From: Ruminiclostridium papyrosolvens DSM 2782
Lineage (GTDB): Bacteria > Bacillota > Clostridia > Acetivibrionales > DSM-1351
Length of the DNA: 64,000 bases
Reading direction: 5' to 3'
Assembly (NCBI RefSeq): GCF_029318685.1
Contig: NZ_CP119677.1
Location: 3,029,001-3,093,000, forward strand
Below are positions 61,276-64,000 of this stretch, one piece after another (position 1 is the first letter of the stretch; each line of letters opens with the position of its first letter). The notes beneath the pieces are model-generated. The model was not told the origin of the DNA, ran no database searches, and was given only the letters and a program-made list of their open reading frames with translations. The translations under genes and the position numbers were made by a program.

Positions 61276-63399
61276 TTACTTGGCAGTATCTTTTGAGGTT
61301 TCAGTATTACTGGAACACTTGTCATTGCTGCATTTAAGAACCTTCTTTTTACCGGAGGATTTTTGAAGCATAAATGCTCCGCACACAGGACACGTTTCCT
61401 TATTAGGACTAGGCATATCCCAGCTCATAAATGAACATTCCGGATTTCTTTCACAACCAATATACTTTTTACCTTTTTTAGTCTTTTTAATGAGTACCTT
61501 TCCCTTACAAAGCGGACACTCCACCCCAGCTTCTTCTACAATAGGTTTAGTATTTCTGCATTCAGGAAATCCCGGACAAGCAAGAAATTTTCCAAATCTA
61601 CCATGTTTTACCACCATAAACCTTCCGCACTTATCACATTGTACATCTGACACTTCCACAGGTAACTCAACATCGCCTATTGATTCTTCGGCCTCTTTAA
61701 GCACTCCTGCAAATGAAGAATAAAAATCCCTCATTACGGCCTTCCATTCTTTGTTACCGTCCTCAACATCATCCAGTTCGCTTTCCATCTGTGCAGTAAA
61801 TTTTGTATCAACAATGTTTTCAAAATGGTTCTTCATTATGTCATTTACAATTTTTCCAAGCTCAGTCGGTACCAGCAACTTCTTTTCCTTCAAAACATAA
61901 CCACGTGATAAAATAGTTGTAATTGTAGGGGCGTAAGTACTTGGTCTTCCTATCCCTTTTTCTTCCAAGGCCCTTACAAGGGTTGCCTCGGTGTATCTGG
62001 CAGGAGGTTGCGTAAAATGCTGCTTTGGCGTATTCTTTTTCAATTCAAGAATATCTCCTTCATTCAGCTGTGGCAGAGTGTTTTCCTTTTCATTCTGCTC
62101 TCCGTCTTCCTCCTTGCCTTCAACATCATTACCTTCAATGTACAACACCATAAAGCCCGGAAATTTTACTTTGGAGCCATTGGCTTTGAACATATATTTC
62201 CCTGCGGTAATATCAGCTGCTACAGTGTCGTATATGGCAGATGACATCTGACTTGATATAAATCTGTCCCATATAAGCTTGTAGAGCTTGTATTGTTCAG
62301 CACTTAGAAATTCCTTCAGTCCCTCAGGTGCCATATCCATATATGTCGGACGGATACCTTCATGAGCATCCTGAGATGCTGATTTATTTTTATATACCCT
62401 TGGATTTTCAGGTATATAATCCTGTCCGTACTTTGTCTTTATATATTCTCTGGCCTCGTTCTGTGCTTCAGTTGATATCCTTGTTGAGTCTGTTCTCATA
62501 TAGGTTATAAGACCCACAGAGCCATGGCCCTTTATTTCAATACCTTCGTATAGCTGCTGAGCAACCATCATAGTTCTCTTTGTTGTAAAGCCCAGTTTTC
62601 TAGAAGCTTCCTGCTGCAATGTACTGGTAATAAAAGGTGCTGCAGCTGCTCTTTTCTTTTCCTGTTCTTTAACTTTTTGTACAATATATTGGCTTTTATT
62701 TATTTCAGCTAAAATAGAATTAACCTGTTCCTCATTTGTTAACTCCATTTTTTCCTTGCCTATGCCATAGAATCTTGCTTCAAAATTCGGACTCGCTTTC
62801 GGTTTTGAAAGTTTTGCCGTTATTGACCAATATTCCTGCGACTCAAAATTTTCTATTTCATCTTCCCTGTCGCAAATCATTTTTGTAGCTACAGATTGTA
62901 CTCTACCTGCGCTCAAACCTTTTTTAACTTTCTTCCAAAGCAGAGGACTTATCTTATATCCCACTATTCTGTCCAGTACTCTTCTTGCCTGCTGTGCATC
63001 AACAAGGCCCATATCTATTGTTCTTGGCTGTTTTACTGCATTCTTTACAGCGTTTTGAGTTATTTCGTTAAAAGAAACTCTACACTTCTGCTTTTCATCA
63101 ATATTTAAAATTTTGGCCAAGTGCCAGGATATCGCCTCACCTTCACGGTCAGGGTCAGTTGCGAGAAACACTTTTTTTGCTGCCTTGGCTTCTTTTTTCA
63201 GCTTTGATATAACATCGCCCTTGCCTCTTATAGTAATATACTTGGGATCAAAATCATTATCAATATCAACACCCATCTGACTTTTAGGTAAGTCCCTAAC
63301 ATGCCCGACAGAAGCCTCTACCTTATATCCCTTACCTAAAAATTTGCTTATAGATTTAACTTTTCCGGGAGACTCCACAATAACCAGGTTATCAGCCAT
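61276..63399 (-). CDS. topA: DNA topoisomerase I (type IA)
   Basis: 707 residues. Toprim domain with VIVESPGKVKSISKFLGKGY and TDPDREGEAISWH, active-site GLITYMRTDSTRIS (Tyr), and three C-terminal four-cysteine zinc ribbons (CDKCGRFMVVKHGRFGKFLAC, CPLCKGKVL...C, CPVCGAFML...C). It relaxes negative supercoils. ATG follows GGAGGAATAAA. It is preceded by dprA, with a 149-bp gap. Confidence 0.97.
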   Translation of the reverse strand: MADNLVIVESPGKVKSISKFLGKGYKVEASVGHVRDLPKSQMGVDIDNDFDPKYITIRGKGDVISKLKKEAKAAKKVFLATDPDREGEAISWHLAKILNIDEKQKCRVSFNEITQNAVKNAVKQPRTIDMGLVDAQQARRVLDRIVGYKISPLLWKKVKKGLSAGRVQSVATKMICDREDEIENFESQEYWSITAKLSKPKASPNFEARFYGIGKEKMELTNEEQVNSILAEINKSQYIVQKVKEQEKKRAAAAPFITSTLQQEASRKLGFTTKRTMMVAQQLYEGIEIKGHGSVGLITYMRTDSTRISTEAQNEAREYIKTKYGQDYIPENPRVYKNKSASQDAHEGIRPTYMDMAPEGLKEFLSAEQYKLYKLIWDRFISSQMSSAIYDTVAADITAGKYMFKANGSKVKFPGFMVLYIEGNDVEGKEEDGEQNEKENTLPQLNEGDILELKKNTPKQHFTQPPARYTEATLVRALEEKGIGRPSTYAPTITTILSRGYVLKEKKLLVPTELGKIVNDIMKNHFENIVDTKFTAQMESELDDVEDGNKEWKAVMRDFYSSFAGVLKEAEESIGDVELPVEVSDVQCDKCGRFMVVKHGRFGKFLACPGFPECRNTKPIVEEAGVECPLCKGKVLIKKTKKGKKYIGCERNPECSFMSWDMPSPNKETCPVCGAFMLQKSSGKKKVLKCSNDKCSSNTETSKDTAK

Positions 63400-63548
63400 T
63401 TTATTCCTCCGTGTCGAATATCCATTTTCTGTATATTATATTATTAAACAACTACTAATTTAAACTGGTTTTTTCAATCTGTCAACCTTACATTAGTAAT
63501 TCTACATTAATTACTTGAAATTATTCTTATTTTTTTTATGTATTATGA

Positions 63549-64000
63549 CTATATTATAACCTCAAATGATTTACCGGGGTTCTGTCCGATTATCCCTTTC
63601 ATTTCAAGCATAAAGAGTATACTGTTTGCATCTTTTGCAGAAATATTACTTCTTACAAGTATTTCATCAATATTATGTGCTCCCATTAAAATTACCTTTA
63701 ATATTTTTATTTCGTCAGTTGTTAGTCCTTTAAACAGATTTAGGTATTCTTTACAGATTTCATTATTGGTATCCTCATGTATAGGTGTAAAATTTTGTAT
63801 TCCGCCGTATTCAAATTCTTCTAAAATATCTGAAGCATTTAATACCAGTTTAGCTCCTTCTTTAATTAATTGGTTTGTACCCATACTATAGGCACAGTCG
63901 ATATTTCCCGGAACGGCAAATACCTCTCTTCCCTGTTCCAAGGCACACCCTGCAGTAATAAGTGAACCACTCCTTTTAGCTGCCTCAACCACAAGTACTC
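63549..64000 (-). CDS. dprA: DNA processing protein DprA, 5' end cut off by window
   Basis: Only the last 150 codons are visible. [20 protein letters not shown] belongs to the Rossmann-like DNA-binding core of DprA, and the C-terminal winged-helix-like region follows ([19 protein letters not shown]...). DprA loads RecA on single-stranded DNA taken up by transformation. The reading frame continues past the window edge. dprA-topA-trmFO is a common Firmicutes order. Confidence 0.93.
   Translation of the reverse strand, partial: VLVVEAAKRSGSLITAGCALEQGREVFAVPGNIDCAYSMGTNQLIKEGAKLVLNASDILEEFEYGGIQNFTPIHEDTNNEICKEYLNLFKGLTTDEIKILKVILMGAHNIDEILVRSNISAKDANSILFMLEMKGIIGQNPGKSFEVII

Overview
The window looks like chromosome of a Gram-positive, low-GC, motile anaerobic clostridium. 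The GDSL hydrolase at 22872-23780 ends in a type I dockerin, so the host probably makes cellulosomes (Ruminiclostridium / Clostridium cellulolyticum-like; this is inference from gene content, not a database match). Nearly all genes sit on the minus strand; the exceptions are an SOS gene group, a 74-residue repeat protein and one small secreted protein.

Region 1 (1-9600) holds metabolism and its RNA switches. thiD (cut by the window start) is preceded by two tandem TPP riboswitches, each with its own terminator. Upstream lie a tocopherol-cyclase-family protein and a secreted alpha/beta hydrolase split by a one-base frameshift. Then come a Fur-family regulator and a GlpA-like / GlpB-like / DUF1667 oxidoreductase operon. 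A plus-strand gene encodes an exact 14-residue repeat protein. A CorA transporter is preceded by an M-box magnesium riboswitch and an unannotated 30-codon ORF with an excellent ribosome binding site.

Region 2 (9601-15860): ribD-ribE-ribBA-ribH form a riboflavin operon under an FMN riboswitch with a clear promoter. Divergent from it is an SOS unit: two LexA/DinR boxes straddle the promoter of a Y-family polymerase gene, followed by a 77-residue protein, a decayed partial copy of it, and an SRAP (YedK) gene.

Region 3 (15900-27100) is accessory in character: a 1440-residue BspA-like leucine-rich-repeat secreted protein with three 618-bp tandem repeats, an alpha-toroid protein, a VOC protein, an AraC regulator, the cellulosomal SGNH hydrolase, a small secreted protein of unknown role, leuA under a T-box with a CUC (Leu) specifier, and tRNA-Leu(CAA).

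Region 4 (27190-59690) is one long flagellar/chemotaxis cluster, transcribed on the minus strand from flgB (59686) to a SwrB-like protein and an MltG-like membrane protein (27191). Order: flgB-flgC-fliE-fliF-fliG-fliH-fliI-fliJ-motE-like-fliK-flgD-flg_new-flgE-flbD-fliL-fliM-fliY-cheY-(sORF)-fliO-fliP-fliQ-fliR-flhB-flhA-flhF-flhG-cheB-cheA-cheW-cheC-cheD-(membrane protein)-sigD-fapA-(small protein)-swrB-like. It builds the basal body, export apparatus, hook and switch, and encodes part of the chemotaxis phosphorelay and the flagellar sigma factor. motA/motB, cheR, flagellin and the hook-associated proteins are not in this cluster. A promoter before flgB is visible.

Region 5 (59827-64000): trmFO, topA and the 3' part of dprA, a housekeeping order often found beside flagellar clusters in Firmicutes. 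Several gene starts below were moved from the longest ORF on the basis of Shine-Dalgarno spacing; each entry says so.
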